In this document: positions 9,178-17,939 of the stretch, in pieces | How positions within the stretch are numbered: the stretch's first letter is position 1 | Layout: each line of letters starts with the position of its first letter | From: UBA5429 sp942493315 | GTDB taxonomy: Bacteria > Bacteroidota > Bacteroidia > Bacteroidales > WCHB1-69 | Direction: 5' to 3' | Assembly (NCBI GenBank): GCA_942493315.1 | Contig: OW818690.1 | Span: forward strand, 1,736,001-1,800,000 | Length of the DNA stretch: 64,000 nt | Program-made: the position numbers and the translations under genes | Notes under the pieces: model-generated | What the model saw: the letters and a program-made list of their open reading frames with translations, nothing else | Told to the model about the DNA's origin: nothing | Database searches by the model: none

Positions 9178-11322
9178 ATGAAAAAACTTTTTTTATTCAC
9201 CCTTTTAAGTCTGACCGTCATGTTGTCGAATGCACAAAAACCTAAAGACCCAAATACTACAAAACCTGAAACAAATAATCCTGTTTCTATAGATATTCAA
9301 AACAATCCTTTAGTAGCAGAATGGAACACTCCGTTTCAAACGCCACCATTTGACTTGATTAAATTGGAACACTATATGCCTGCTTTCGAATATGCTTTGA
9401 AGCAAGCTAAAAAGGAGATCTATATGATTGCCAATCAAAAATCTGTTCCTACATTTGAAAATACTGTTGTAGCCATGGATCGTAGTGGTGCATTGTTAAA
9501 TAGAATTTCTAATGTTTTCTTTAATATGTTATCGGCCAACACTTCACCTGAAATTCAAAAAATTGCACAGGAAGTGAGCCCATTATTAACCCAACACTCT
9601 AATGATATTTATCATGACAAAGCTCTTTTCAATAGAGTAAAGGAAGTTTATAAAATAAAAGAAAAATTGGAAAAATCGGAAGATAAAATGTTGTTGGAGA
9701 AAACTTACAAAGCATTTATCAATAGTGGTGCTGAACTTTCCTTGGAAGATCAGGAAGTATATAACAACATCTCCATGCAACTCTCCAAACTTTCCTTACA
9801 ATTCAGTGAAAATGTGTTATCAGCAACTAATGCTTTTGAGATTGTTTTTTCTAATATTGAAGAATTAAAAGGATTACCTGAAAATGAGTTGGAAATTGCT
9901 AAGGAAAAAGCAAAAGCAAAGGGACAGGAGGGGTATCTATTTGATCTTTCAGCTCCCAGTTATGGTGCTATTATGAAATATGCCGATGATCGTAAAATGA
10001 GAGAAAAATTTTACAAAATATACAATTCCAGAGCCTTCGAAGGCGAGTTTGACAACAATGGAATCATAGCTGAAATCGTAAGTTTAAGATTCAAAATGGC
10101 CCATCTTATGGGATTTGAAAATTATGCAGAATATGTTCTTCAGGATCGAATGGCAGAAAATTCTAAAAATGTATATAATCTGTTGGATCAACTTTTAAAA
10201 GTTTCCTATACAGCAGCAAAAGGGGAGATTGATGAAATTACAAAATATGCACAAAGCATTGGTTTTAAAGGAGCTTTAGAAAGATGGGATTTCACTTATT
10301 ATTCAGAAAAATACAAAAACTTTAAGTTTAACATTTCTGATGAGATGGTAAAACCTTATTTCAAACTGGAAAATGTGATTGATGGTGTATTTAAATTGAC
10401 TAACAAATTGTATGGCATTACTTACAAACAAAATAAAAAAATTGCAGTTTATCATCAAGATGTAACCGTTTATGAAGTTTACAGAAATAAAAATCTGATT
10501 GGAATATTATATTTAGACTTTCACCCAAGAGCTTCTAAAAGAGGAGGTGCCTGGATGACATCATTCAGAGAACAATCGATTGATGCTAAAGGGAATAACA
10601 TCAGACCTCTTGTTTCATTAGTGATGAACTTTACACCTTCCACTCCAGGAAATCCTTCTTTGTTAACTTATGATGAAGTGACCACTTTCCTTCATGAATT
10701 TGGACATGGGTTGCATGGATTGCTTTCCAATGTAACTTATGAATCTATTTCCGGAACAAGTGTTCCCAGAGATTTCGTAGAATTACCTTCTCAAATTATG
10801 GAAAATTTTGCTTCCAATCAAGAATTTTTAAAATTGTTTGCGTACCATTACAAAACTAAAAAATTGATTCCTGAAGAAACTATTTCAAAATTGAAAGCTA
10901 TGGACAATTATTTATCTGGGTACTCTTTCTGCAGACAATTAACTTTTGGATATCTGGATATGATGTGGCACACTTTAACTCCTGAAAGATTATCACAAAT
11001 AACAGAATTGGAACGTGAAGCTGTTGCAAAAACCGAACTTCTTCCAAGAGTGGACGGAACCTGTGTTAGTACTGCATTCAGTCATATTTTTGCTGGTGGT
11101 TATGCAGCAGGTTATTATGGATACAAATGGGCAGAAGTATTAGATGCTGATGCATTCTCCTATTTTGCTGAAAATGGGGTATATGATAAAAAAATTGCAG
11201 ATTCCTTTGTTGAAAACATCCTTTCCAAAGGGGGAAGTTTAAAAGCGATGGATATGTACACCAACTTCCGTGGTAGAGAACCTCAGGTAGATGCTCTTTT
11301 AAAACGTAGTGGATTAAAATAA
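9178..11322 (+). CDS. M3 family zinc metallopeptidase, Dcp/oligopeptidase A type
   Basis: 714 residues with a hydrophobic signal sequence (ending near MLSNAQKPKD), so exported to the periplasm. The zinc site HEFGH is at residues 506-510 and the third ligand is Glu535 in FVELPSQ, 29 residues after the first His, as in E. coli Dcp. GTSVPRDFVELPSQIMENF and the late GYAAGYYGYKWAEVLDADAF segment are M3A hallmarks. It probably degrades short peptides from outside the cell as dipeptidyl carboxypeptidase or oligopeptidase; which of the two cannot be told. The start codon lies 3 bp after ispF. Good nutrient logic with the amino-acid fermentation gene kdd downstream is an inference. Confidence 0.9.
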   Translation: MKKLFLFTLLSLTVMLSNAQKPKDPNTTKPETNNPVSIDIQNNPLVAEWNTPFQTPPFDLIKLEHYMPAFEYALKQAKKEIYMIANQKSVPTFENTVVAMDRSGALLNRISNVFFNMLSANTSPEIQKIAQEVSPLLTQHSNDIYHDKALFNRVKEVYKIKEKLEKSEDKMLLEKTYKAFINSGAELSLEDQEVYNNISMQLSKLSLQFSENVLSATNAFEIVFSNIEELKGLPENELEIAKEKAKAKGQEGYLFDLSAPSYGAIMKYADDRKMREKFYKIYNSRAFEGEFDNNGIIAEIVSLRFKMAHLMGFENYAEYVLQDRMAENSKNVYNLLDQLLKVSYTAAKGEIDEITKYAQSIGFKGALERWDFTYYSEKYKNFKFNISDEMVKPYFKLENVIDGVFKLTNKLYGITYKQNKKIAVYHQDVTVYEVYRNKNLIGILYLDFHPRASKRGGAWMTSFREQSIDAKGNNIRPLVSLVMNFTPSTPGNPSLLTYDEVTTFLHEFGHGLHGLLSNVTYESISGTSVPRDFVELPSQIMENFASNQEFLKLFAYHYKTKKLIPEETISKLKAMDNYLSGYSFCRQLTFGYLDMMWHTLTPERLSQITELEREAVAKTELLPRVDGTCVSTAFSHIFAGGYAAGYYGYKWAEVLDADAFSYFAENGVYDKKIADSFVENILSKGGSLKAMDMYTNFRGREPQVDALLKRSGLK

Positions 11323-11334
11323 TCGATTTCATTT

Positions 11335-11366
11335 TTTGGAAATTTGGTTATTTTTATGTATATTTG
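11335..11366 (+). promoter_or_regulatory. Promoter of kdd
   Basis: TTTG at 11335-11338 and TATATTTG at 11359-11366 (followed by C), separated by 20 bp. This is the best complete Bacteroidota promoter (-33/-7) in the window. The expected leader before the kdd ATG is about 70 nt. Confidence 0.75.
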
Positions 11367-11442
11367 CCGCGCTATAAAAAAAGACAAAAAAGAAACATAA
11401 AACATTAAAAATTAATTATTTACATTTTAATTCTTATTAAAA

Positions 11443-12486
11443 ATGCAAAAAAAAGGAAACAAATACGGAACTCACCGCGTAATTGAGCCAGTTGGAGTAT
11501 TACCACAACCAGCTAATAAAATTGACAACAATATGGATGAGATCTATGACAATGAGATCTTAATTGATGTACAAACATTAAATGTTGACTCTGCTTCATT
11601 TACTCAAATCAAAGAACAAGCCGGTGGCGATCATGAAAAAATAAAAGAGATCATGTTAAGCATTGTTGCTAAACAAGGAAAACATAGAAATCCTGTAACT
11701 GGATCAGGCGGAATGTTACTTGGAACAGTTGAAAAAATCGGAGATGCATTAAAAGGAAAAATTGATCTTAAAGAGGGTGATAAAATTGCTACATTAGTAT
11801 CTTTATCTTTGACTCCTTTAAGAATTGATAAAATTAAAGCGATTCGTGACTCTATCGATCAAGTTGATATTGATGGAAAAGCGATCCTTTTTGAAAGTGG
11901 TATTTATGCTAAAATACCTACTGATATGCCTGAAACATTAGCATTGTCAGCACTTGACGTGGCTGGTGCTCCTGCTCAAACTGCCAAATTATGCAAACCC
12001 GGTCAAACTGTTTTGATTATCGGTGCCGGTGGTAAATCAGGTATGTTATGTTGTTATGAAGCTAAAAAACGTGTTGGTGTTACGGGAAAAGTGATAGGAA
12101 TGTGTGGAAGTAAACATTCAGCAGAAAGACTTGAAAAATTAGGATTCTGTCATGATGTATTTGTTGGAAATGCAAAAGATCCAGTTGCAATGATGACCAA
12201 AATTGAAGAGTTAACTAACGGTCAAATGGCTGATTTAACTATCAATAATGTAAATGTTCCTGACACTGAAATGACCAGTATTCTATGTACTAAAAATGAC
12301 GGTTTGGTATATTTCTTCTCTATGGCAACCAGTTTTACAAAAGCAGCATTAGGAGCTGAAGGAGTTGGAAGTGATGTTACTATGATTGTTGGTAATGGAT
12401 ACACTAAAGATCATGCTGAAATCACATTAGAATTACTACGTGAAAGCAAAGAATTACGCGAATTATTCACAGAATTATACGCATAA
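11443..12486 (+). CDS. kdd: Probable L-erythro-3,5-diaminohexanoate dehydrogenase
   Basis: 347 residues, the usual length of Kdd. Kdd oxidises and deaminates 3,5-diaminohexanoate to 5-amino-3-oxohexanoate with NAD+ in the anaerobic lysine fermentation pathway. The N-terminus (NKYGTHRVIEPVGVLPQPA) and the MDEIYDNEILIDVQTLNVDSASF stretch are typical of this small family, which is a zinc-free relative of medium-chain dehydrogenases. The NAD-binding fold is at about residues 189-205 (LIIGAGGKSGML). The gene stands alone between its own promoter and a terminator; the other lysine-fermentation genes (kamA, kamDE, kce, kal) are not in the window. A different substrate within the same family cannot be excluded. 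Confidence 0.82.
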   Translation: MQKKGNKYGTHRVIEPVGVLPQPANKIDNNMDEIYDNEILIDVQTLNVDSASFTQIKEQAGGDHEKIKEIMLSIVAKQGKHRNPVTGSGGMLLGTVEKIGDALKGKIDLKEGDKIATLVSLSLTPLRIDKIKAIRDSIDQVDIDGKAILFESGIYAKIPTDMPETLALSALDVAGAPAQTAKLCKPGQTVLIIGAGGKSGMLCCYEAKKRVGVTGKVIGMCGSKHSAERLEKLGFCHDVFVGNAKDPVAMMTKIEELTNGQMADLTINNVNVPDTEMTSILCTKNDGLVYFFSMATSFTKAALGAEGVGSDVTMIVGNGYTKDHAEITLELLRESKELRELFTELYA

Positions 12487-12508
12487 TTTCTTTATATCAA
12501 AAAATAAA

Positions 12509-12536
12509 AAAAGGCTCCGTTTGGAGCTTTTTTTTT
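12509..12536 (+). terminator. Intrinsic terminator after kdd
   Basis: Stem AAGGCTCC/GGAGCTTT (one G-U pair) with a short loop, followed by a run of nine T. It starts about 24 bp after the kdd stop codon. Confidence 0.88.
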
Positions 12537-12794
12537 GACTAGGGACAGGTGACTGGAGACGGGGGAATCTCGATTGCTCGGAATGCTCGATGTGCTCAAT
12601 GTGCAATTGTACTCGATTGCTCTATTTTTCATTAGTCTGTAGTCCGCAGTCCGTTGTCCGTAGTCCATACTCCTTCATCGTATAATCCGTTGATTGAAAT
12701 GATTTTAGAATAAATCCTTAGATTCTATGGGGCTTTTTTTTTATCAAAAATACTTATTTAAGGTTTTTTAATAAAATTTAATCTAAAAAAGGGG
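12537..12794. repeat. Non-coding spacer with degenerate short tandem repeats
   Basis: The only stretch over 300 bp without a gene (12487-12820, together with the kdd terminator and ruvX promoter). At 12571-12622 there are degenerate copies of an 8-9 bp unit around TGCTCGA (ATTGCTCGG, AATGCTCG, ATGTGCTCA, ATTGCTC). At 12633-12674 there are six tandem copies of a 7-bp unit: TAGTCTG, TAGTCCG, CAGTCCG, TTGTCCG, TAGTCCA, TACTCCT. No open frame or RNA structure beyond that was recognised. The TGCTCGA unit is the reverse complement of the unit at 25897-25947. Confidence 0.8.
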
Positions 12795-12802
12795 TACTTT
12801 TG
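12795..12802 (+). promoter_or_regulatory. -7 element for ruvX-def-lipoprotein
   Basis: TACTTTTG followed by C. It overlaps a TTG at 12800 that would otherwise give a longer ruvX frame, so that codon cannot be the start. Transcription would begin around 12808-12810, only about a dozen bases before the chosen start. Confidence 0.65.
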
Positions 12803-12820
12803 CAATCCAAAATTGTAAAC

Positions 12821-13264
12821 TTGGGTAGAATATTGGCAATAGATTATGGACAAAAACGCGTGGGGTTCGCCGTGACTGACGAACTTAGAATTTGCGCCAA
12901 TGGATTGGATACAATTCATGTTTCTAAAGCTTTTGATTTTCTTACCCATTACATCGCTTCAGAAAATGTTGATATCATCGTAGTCGGGGAACCTAAAACC
13001 ATGGATTTTAATGATTCTGCTTCTGCCAGATTTATTGAACCATTCGTTAACAGATTGAAAAAAACATTCCCCAATCTTAAAATTGACCGCTTTGACGAAC
13101 GTTTTACTTCCAAAATGGCCTTCCAAACCATGATCGATGCGGGCTTAAGTAAAAAACAAAGAGCCGATAAAGGTTTGGTGGATAAGATTAGTGCTACCAT
13201 TATCTTGCAATCTTATTTACAACAATTGGAAATTGAAGCAGAAAGAAACGTACCTAAAAACTAA
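12821..13264 (+). CDS. ruvX: RuvX/YqgF family putative pre-16S rRNA nuclease (Holliday junction resolvase-like)
   Basis: 147 residues from a TTG start at 12821, close to the 138 of E. coli YqgF. I chose this start because the protein then begins right before GRILAIDYGQKRVGFAVTDE, the usual N-terminus of the family, and because the upstream in-frame TTG at 12800 is part of the -7 promoter box. RNase H-like fold: first acidic residue in AIDYG, Glu in VVGEPKTMD, and DERFTSKMA plus DKGLVDKISATIILQSYL near the end. YqgF matures the 5' end of 16S rRNA in E. coli. It is followed by def with a 10-bp gap. Confidence 0.88.
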   Translation: MGRILAIDYGQKRVGFAVTDELRICANGLDTIHVSKAFDFLTHYIASENVDIIVVGEPKTMDFNDSASARFIEPFVNRLKKTFPNLKIDRFDERFTSKMAFQTMIDAGLSKKQRADKGLVDKISATIILQSYLQQLEIEAERNVPKN

Positions 13265-13274
13265 AAAATAAACT

Positions 13275-13820
13275 ATGCTACCTGTTTACTTAATAGGAAA
13301 TCCTATACTTAGAAGAAAATCTTATGAAATCCCAATGGATTATCCAAATCTGAAAGTTTTAATCGAAGACATGTTTGAAACTATGTATGCAGCTGAAGGT
13401 GTTGGCTTAGCCGCTCCTCAAGTTGGTTTTAATATTAGACTTTTTGTAATGGATTCTCACCCATTTGTTGAGTCATATCCTGAATTGGTGCCCCTTAAAA
13501 AAGTATTCATCAATCCTACCATTGAAGAAGAATTCGGCGAATTGTTTGCCTTTACCGAAGGATGTTTAAGTGTTCCTGAAATTCATGAAGAAGTGATCCG
13601 CAAATCTAATATCAAAATCACATTCCAAGATGAAAAAGGAGATAAACATACTGAATATTTTTCAGGAATAAATGCCCGAGTGATCCAACATGAATATGAT
13701 CATCTCGATGGTAAATTATTTACTGATAAAGTGTCAACTATCAAAAAAATGATTCTTAAAAAGAAACTGACCGATATTACCAACGGGAAAGTAAAACCCA
13801 GATATAAATCAAAAATTTAA
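13275..13820 (+). CDS. def: Peptide deformylase
   Basis: 181 residues. It removes the formyl group from the N-terminal Met of nascent proteins with a metal (Fe2+/Zn2+). All three family motifs are present: GVGLAAPQ at residues 42-49, EGCLSVPE with metal ligand Cys97, and QHEYDHLDG with ligands His139 and His143 and catalytic Glu140. It is encoded between ruvX and a small lipoprotein gene, with gaps of 10 and 4 bp, so the three are one transcription unit. Confidence 0.97.
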   Translation: MLPVYLIGNPILRRKSYEIPMDYPNLKVLIEDMFETMYAAEGVGLAAPQVGFNIRLFVMDSHPFVESYPELVPLKKVFINPTIEEEFGELFAFTEGCLSVPEIHEEVIRKSNIKITFQDEKGDKHTEYFSGINARVIQHEYDHLDGKLFTDKVSTIKKMILKKKLTDITNGKVKPRYKSKI

Positions 13821-13824
13821 GCTC

Positions 13825-14412
13825 ATGAAGCAAAATCTATTTTTTGTTTTTCTAATTTTACTGATTTCACTGAATTCATGCAAAAAAGCAAAGGATGTTA
13901 ATCCAATTGAAGAGAAAAGTAAAATGCAATCGGAATTGATTCAATCCTATTTATCCGTTGATTCCATCCGTAAAATTGGTGTTGTGGATACCAATATTTT
14001 CCTCAATTTTGTTGATCATGCCAAAATATTTGGATTGAAATATCCGGAAGAACCTATTGTTCCTAAATATTTATTGGAAGCAGGTCGCTTTATGAAGATT
14101 ATGGCAGATATTGCAGATAGACAAGAGGATAGAAAAATATATGCGAAAGAAGCCATTGAGATTTTTAACAACATTCAAAAGATATACCCTGAGTATGAAG
14201 GCGTTAAAGCTTGTATCTATTTCAGAGGTACAACTTATGACTTAATTCAGGATTATAAAAGTGCTGAAATTGAGTTTAGAGACTATATCCATAAATATCC
14301 GGATGATTCTTTATCTGTTTCTTTAAAAGAGTACTTGAACTTTGGTTTAGGAAAAACAGAAGAGGAGATCTATCAAGAGATTGTTAAAAAGAACAAATCA
14401 AGGAAAAATTAA
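13825..14412 (+). CDS. Small lipoprotein with TPR-like helices
   Basis: 195 residues; signal peptide with lipobox SLNSC (Cys19). The remainder is mainly helical: YAKEAIEIFNNIQKIYPEYEGV and YKSAEIEFRDYIHKYPDD resemble two tetratricopeptide-like hairpins. Function unknown; a periplasmic, membrane-anchored scaffold is a reasonable guess only. It lies 4 bp after def. Its last 15 bp overlap the end of the convergent rnhB gene. Confidence 0.8.
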   Translation: MKQNLFFVFLILLISLNSCKKAKDVNPIEEKSKMQSELIQSYLSVDSIRKIGVVDTNIFLNFVDHAKIFGLKYPEEPIVPKYLLEAGRFMKIMADIADRQEDRKIYAKEAIEIFNNIQKIYPEYEGVKACIYFRGTTYDLIQDYKSAEIEFRDYIHKYPDDSLSVSLKEYLNFGLGKTEEEIYQEIVKKNKSRKN

Positions 14413-15003
14413 TTTCAATTGACTTTTTAACTGAAAACTTTTTCGGTGATGAATCGTTCTGCCGTGCTGAAAAATAGCATTTTGATGCTCTTCAGTCGGA
14501 TACCCCTTATTTGATTTCCAATTGTATTGAGGATATTCTTTATCCAAATTCCGCATATAGTCATCCCTAAAAGTTTTAGCTAATATTGACGCAGCTGCAA
14601 TCGATACATACTTTCCATCTCCTTTTACGATACAATGAAAAGGGATTCCGGTCTGAGTATGAAATCGGTTTCCATCAATGAGGAGCAGTTCCGGTTTATT
14701 TGACAATTGTAAAACAGCATCATTCATCCCTTTTATGGAAGCCTGTAAAATATTAATGGAATCGATTGTTTCTGCACTGATTTCTACAACTGCATAAGCA
14801 ATAGCATCTTTAATGATCTCCTCCCTTAATTTTTCTCTTGTCTTTTCTCTAAGCTGTTTAGAATCATTAATTTGTGAATTGATATAATCATAAGGCAAAA
14901 TTACAGCAGCTGCAAACAATGAGCCGGCTAAACATCCTCTCCCGGCTTCATCACAACCACACTCAATAATACGATTTTCTGAAAAATGAGAAGCTAAAGA
15001 CAT
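14398..15003 (-). CDS. rnhB: Ribonuclease HII
   Basis: 201 residues, usual length. It cleaves the RNA strand of RNA-DNA hybrids and removes single ribonucleotides from DNA. The catalytic N-terminal motif is present as CGCDEAGRGCLAG (Asp18, Glu19), a further acidic residue lies in LLIDGNRF, and the late ASILAKTFRDDYMR with the Asp of the active site is intact. The start codon overlaps the end of the upstream DUF6427 gene by 10 bp, so the two are translationally coupled. Confidence 0.95.
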   Translation of the reverse strand: MSLASHFSENRIIECGCDEAGRGCLAGSLFAAAVILPYDYINSQINDSKQLREKTREKLREEIIKDAIAYAVVEISAETIDSINILQASIKGMNDAVLQLSNKPELLLIDGNRFHTQTGIPFHCIVKGDGKYVSIAAASILAKTFRDDYMRNLDKEYPQYNWKSNKGYPTEEHQNAIFQHGRTIHHRKSFQLKSQLKLIFP

Positions 15004-15953
15004 AATCCTACTAAGAAAAGTGCAACAATGATCTCGTTGATAAAAAATTTGCTTTTTAACTGAGAGAATAGACTGATTACTATTGCGAATGGGATAAAAT
15101 AATACCCGGTAAATTGAAATATCGTACAGTTTGAAATGAGAAATGTAGTAAATAAAATTAAAATCAAAGCATTAAATGTGATGATTTTTTTTCTGAGTAC
15201 AATCACTTTGTTATCATAAAATTTATTGATGCTAAAAACAATAAATAGAAAAATGAAAATATTTAATGGGATAAAAACCCATTGGAATATGGATAATTTG
15301 ATTGGTTGTCTGAAAATGGAAAATAGTTGAATTTGTTTAAAATTAGTAAATAAAATATCCAATTGATCAAAGAAAAAGAAAAAGGATAGTATAAATATAA
15401 GAACTGTTAATAATCCCATTAAAGCAATATATAAATCTTTAGGATTAATTACAGTGTTGATAATCATAGCAATGATTAAAAATAAAATTAAAAATATGGC
15501 AGATGGATCAAACAGAACCGCAATTCCAATCAGAATACCGGAATAAAAAATATTACTTTTTGAATTAAATCTGAAATAATAGTCGTTGATTACCAATATT
15601 AATATGATAAAAAAATTGGTAAATAAAATGGGAGTGACGGGTGTTAATGATCGTGTTAATAGCAATACGGAAACATAAACAATTGAGGGAATAATCGATG
15701 GTTTTTGAGAAAATTTATTGTTAGAATAGTAAATCTGAATAAACAGTAGGGTTAATAAAATAATAAAAGAAACAATTATTTTATAAGCAATTATTGATTT
15801 TTCGGCAATCTGATAAATAAAGTTAAAAAAAACGGGAAATCCTATCGGCTCTTTTGGTATTTGAATATTGATGATTTGATATCCTAAAATCAAAAGCCCA
15901 ACAGCCAATAAAAACCATTGAAAAATGATATTTTTATTTAAAATTTTAAACAT
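14994..15953 (-). CDS. DUF6427 family polytopic membrane protein
   Basis: About 319 residues with some ten hydrophobic segments. Function unknown; the family is common in Bacteroidota. I use the ATG at 15951-15953 (MFKILNKNIIFQWF) rather than the ATG eleven codons upstream, because a -7 promoter element (15968-15975) lies inside the longer version. Visible conserved region: RSLTPVTPILFTNFFIILILVI and NIFYSGILIGIAVLFDPSAIFL. It is translationally coupled to rnhB, an arrangement I believe is common but could not check. Confidence 0.75.
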   Translation of the reverse strand: MFKILNKNIIFQWFLLAVGLLILGYQIINIQIPKEPIGFPVFFNFIYQIAEKSIIAYKIIVSFIILLTLLFIQIYYSNNKFSQKPSIIPSIVYVSVLLLTRSLTPVTPILFTNFFIILILVINDYYFRFNSKSNIFYSGILIGIAVLFDPSAIFLILFLIIAMIINTVINPKDLYIALMGLLTVLIFILSFFFFFDQLDILFTNFKQIQLFSIFRQPIKLSIFQWVFIPLNIFIFLFIVFSINKFYDNKVIVLRKKIITFNALILILFTTFLISNCTIFQFTGYYFIPFAIVISLFSQLKSKFFINEIIVALFLVGLCL

Positions 15954-15967
15954 TCTATTATTTTTTG

Positions 15968-15975
15968 CAAAAATA
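15968..15975 (-). promoter_or_regulatory. -7 element for DUF6427-rnhB
   Basis: TATTTTTG followed by C on the minus strand, ending 15 bp before the ATG at 15953. It excludes the longer start codon at 15986. Confidence 0.65.
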
Positions 15976-16021
15976 TGAAAAACCATTCAATTTTTTTAAA
16001 ATATAGAATTGAAAAAAGTTG

Positions 16022-16029
16022 TAATTTAG
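16022..16029 (+). promoter_or_regulatory. Possible -7 element for the porin gene
   Basis: TAATTTAG followed by C: one mismatch to TAnnTTTG. It leaves a leader of about 28 nt before the ATG at 16063 but almost none before the in-frame TTG at 16039. Confidence 0.35.
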
Positions 16030-16062
16030 CAGATTAATTTGAAATCTAAACAATTTATTTCA

Positions 16063-17928
16063 ATGTCTTGTAAATTAAATTCTTATCTATTGTTCATCCT
16101 TTTAGTTTGGTTTGTTATACCTACACAAGGACAATCAGATTCAAATGAACAACTTAAGGATTCAACCATAACTTTATCTCCTGAATATCTTCCCGTTTAT
16201 ACAGCCCCGGTTAAACAACATTTTTTCTATCCATTACAGTATGAATTGATTGATACACAAATGGTTGAAGTAAACCATTATTCACCGACTCTTCATTCCG
16301 AAAATATTTACCAAACACTGGGAATCTTTGGACAGGCTCATCAAACCATGATTTTTGATTTTTCAAGATCCATGGGATTTCAATATATCCGATATCCTTA
16401 TCCATTATTGTTTAAAACACAAGATGATTTGCTAAGTTATAAATTAGAAACCTCCTATACAAAAATTGGCTATTTTTATGGGTTTTCTGATGAAAATGCC
16501 TTGCAAGTTAATTTTGCTCAAAATGTAAAAAATGCAATTGTATCTATAAATATAATGGCTAATAGCAATGTTGGTTATTATGTACATCAGGAAACTCAGG
16601 GAATTGTTGGGGATGCACAGATTCAATACTTGTTACCTAATAAAAAATATGGATTTAGAGCAAGTTATATCATCAATAGAACTGCTAATAACGAGAATAA
16701 TGGATTAGCCAATACAGGAGGGAGACTCGACACTATACAAGATCCGGAAGCTTATCCAGTTAATTCCAGTAATGGTGTTATGCATGTTTTAACTCAAGAT
16801 ATGAATTGGCAACATTTTTATACCATTAAAACTAAAACATTAAACTTAGGAACTATAACACATAATGCACAATTTCAGACTATTACATCTAGTTTTTTTG
16901 ATTTTCTGGACACCAATGCCTTGTCTCAAATCTACACATTTGCATCCGATTCCACTTTTGATACTTTAAGTTGTTATAAGATTGTTAATTCTATACAATG
17001 GTCCAATTTTACTCCTTTTACTCCTATCAGTACAGCCAATAATTTCATAAAAGTGGCAACAGGTATCATGCATGAATATTTTGAAGATCGTAGGACTTAC
17101 TACTCTTTTCACTCATTTACCCCTTTTGTCAGAGGGAATATCAGATTGATCAAAAATGTGGATCTTTATGGTAATTTTTCTTACTCTTTCGGAGGGTATA
17201 TCCATAATGATGCGATTGCAAATCTGTCCGGAGAATGGAAATTTCCCCAATTAAAATTCACAGTTGGATTACAGACTGACTTTTATCGGGTTTCACCTGA
17301 TTATATCTATACCCGTTTTCAATCCAATCACTTTCAATGGGATACCACTTTTAAAAAACAAAATATTGCCATCTTAGGAGCTTATATAAAATTCAAAGAG
17401 TTTAAGTTTACTGCCAAAATTTTCCTTTTAGATCAACTCGTGCTCTTTGGACCCGAAATGACTCCTATCCAATTGACACAATTTTCAAGATTGGTACAAC
17501 TTGATCTGTATGTACCATTTAGATATAAAGGATTTGGAATCACTACCCATTTAACTTTACAAAATGCTTCTTCAGATACCATTCAGGTTCCCCTTTTATC
17601 TGGGAAAATGAACCTTTTCTATATTTTTGATATTTTTAAACGAAAATTAAAACTCCAGTTAGGCGTTGATGTGATGTATAATACTACCTATTATGCTAAC
17701 GGTTATTCTCCTGCCATCTATTCCTTCTATTATCAAAACTCAGCCCAAATTGGAAATTATTGGTTTGTAGACGCTCATGCAACTCTAAGAATATCAAGAC
17801 TATACGTTTTTGCAAGAATTGGAAACTTGTTATCTCCTTTTCAAAATAACAATATGTTTACCACTCCGGGATATCCTGTCAAAAATTTTGTAGTCAACTT
17901 GGGTGTTAACTGGAGATTTCACGATTAA
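16063..17928 (+). CDS. Putative outer-membrane porin (Porin_10-like)
   Basis: 621 residues from ATG 16063 (MSCKLNSYLLFILLVWF, signal peptide ending near PTQGQSD). An in-frame TTG 24 bp upstream is less likely because of its position against the promoter. The mature part is rich in alternating aromatic/polar stretches typical of a beta-barrel and ends with VKNFVVNLGVNWRFHD, a C-terminal outer-membrane strand. It resembles the Bacteroidota putative porin family near fumarase or TonB-linked genes; the substrate is unknown. fumC starts 11 bp downstream, so it may bring in dicarboxylates, but that is inference from position. Confidence 0.75.
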   Translation: MSCKLNSYLLFILLVWFVIPTQGQSDSNEQLKDSTITLSPEYLPVYTAPVKQHFFYPLQYELIDTQMVEVNHYSPTLHSENIYQTLGIFGQAHQTMIFDFSRSMGFQYIRYPYPLLFKTQDDLLSYKLETSYTKIGYFYGFSDENALQVNFAQNVKNAIVSINIMANSNVGYYVHQETQGIVGDAQIQYLLPNKKYGFRASYIINRTANNENNGLANTGGRLDTIQDPEAYPVNSSNGVMHVLTQDMNWQHFYTIKTKTLNLGTITHNAQFQTITSSFFDFLDTNALSQIYTFASDSTFDTLSCYKIVNSIQWSNFTPFTPISTANNFIKVATGIMHEYFEDRRTYYSFHSFTPFVRGNIRLIKNVDLYGNFSYSFGGYIHNDAIANLSGEWKFPQLKFTVGLQTDFYRVSPDYIYTRFQSNHFQWDTTFKKQNIAILGAYIKFKEFKFTAKIFLLDQLVLFGPEMTPIQLTQFSRLVQLDLYVPFRYKGFGITTHLTLQNASSDTIQVPLLSGKMNLFYIFDIFKRKLKLQLGVDVMYNTTYYANGYSPAIYSFYYQNSAQIGNYWFVDAHATLRISRLYVFARIGNLLSPFQNNNMFTTPGYPVKNFVVNLGVNWRFHD

Positions 17929-17939
17929 AAAATATCATT

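Noticed and set aside
12800..12820. Longer ruvX start at TTG 12800
   Set aside because: The codon is part of the TACTTTTG promoter element and the extra seven residues are not typical of the family.
15954..15986. Longer DUF6427 start at ATG 15986
   Set aside because: A TATTTTTGC promoter element lies inside the extension.
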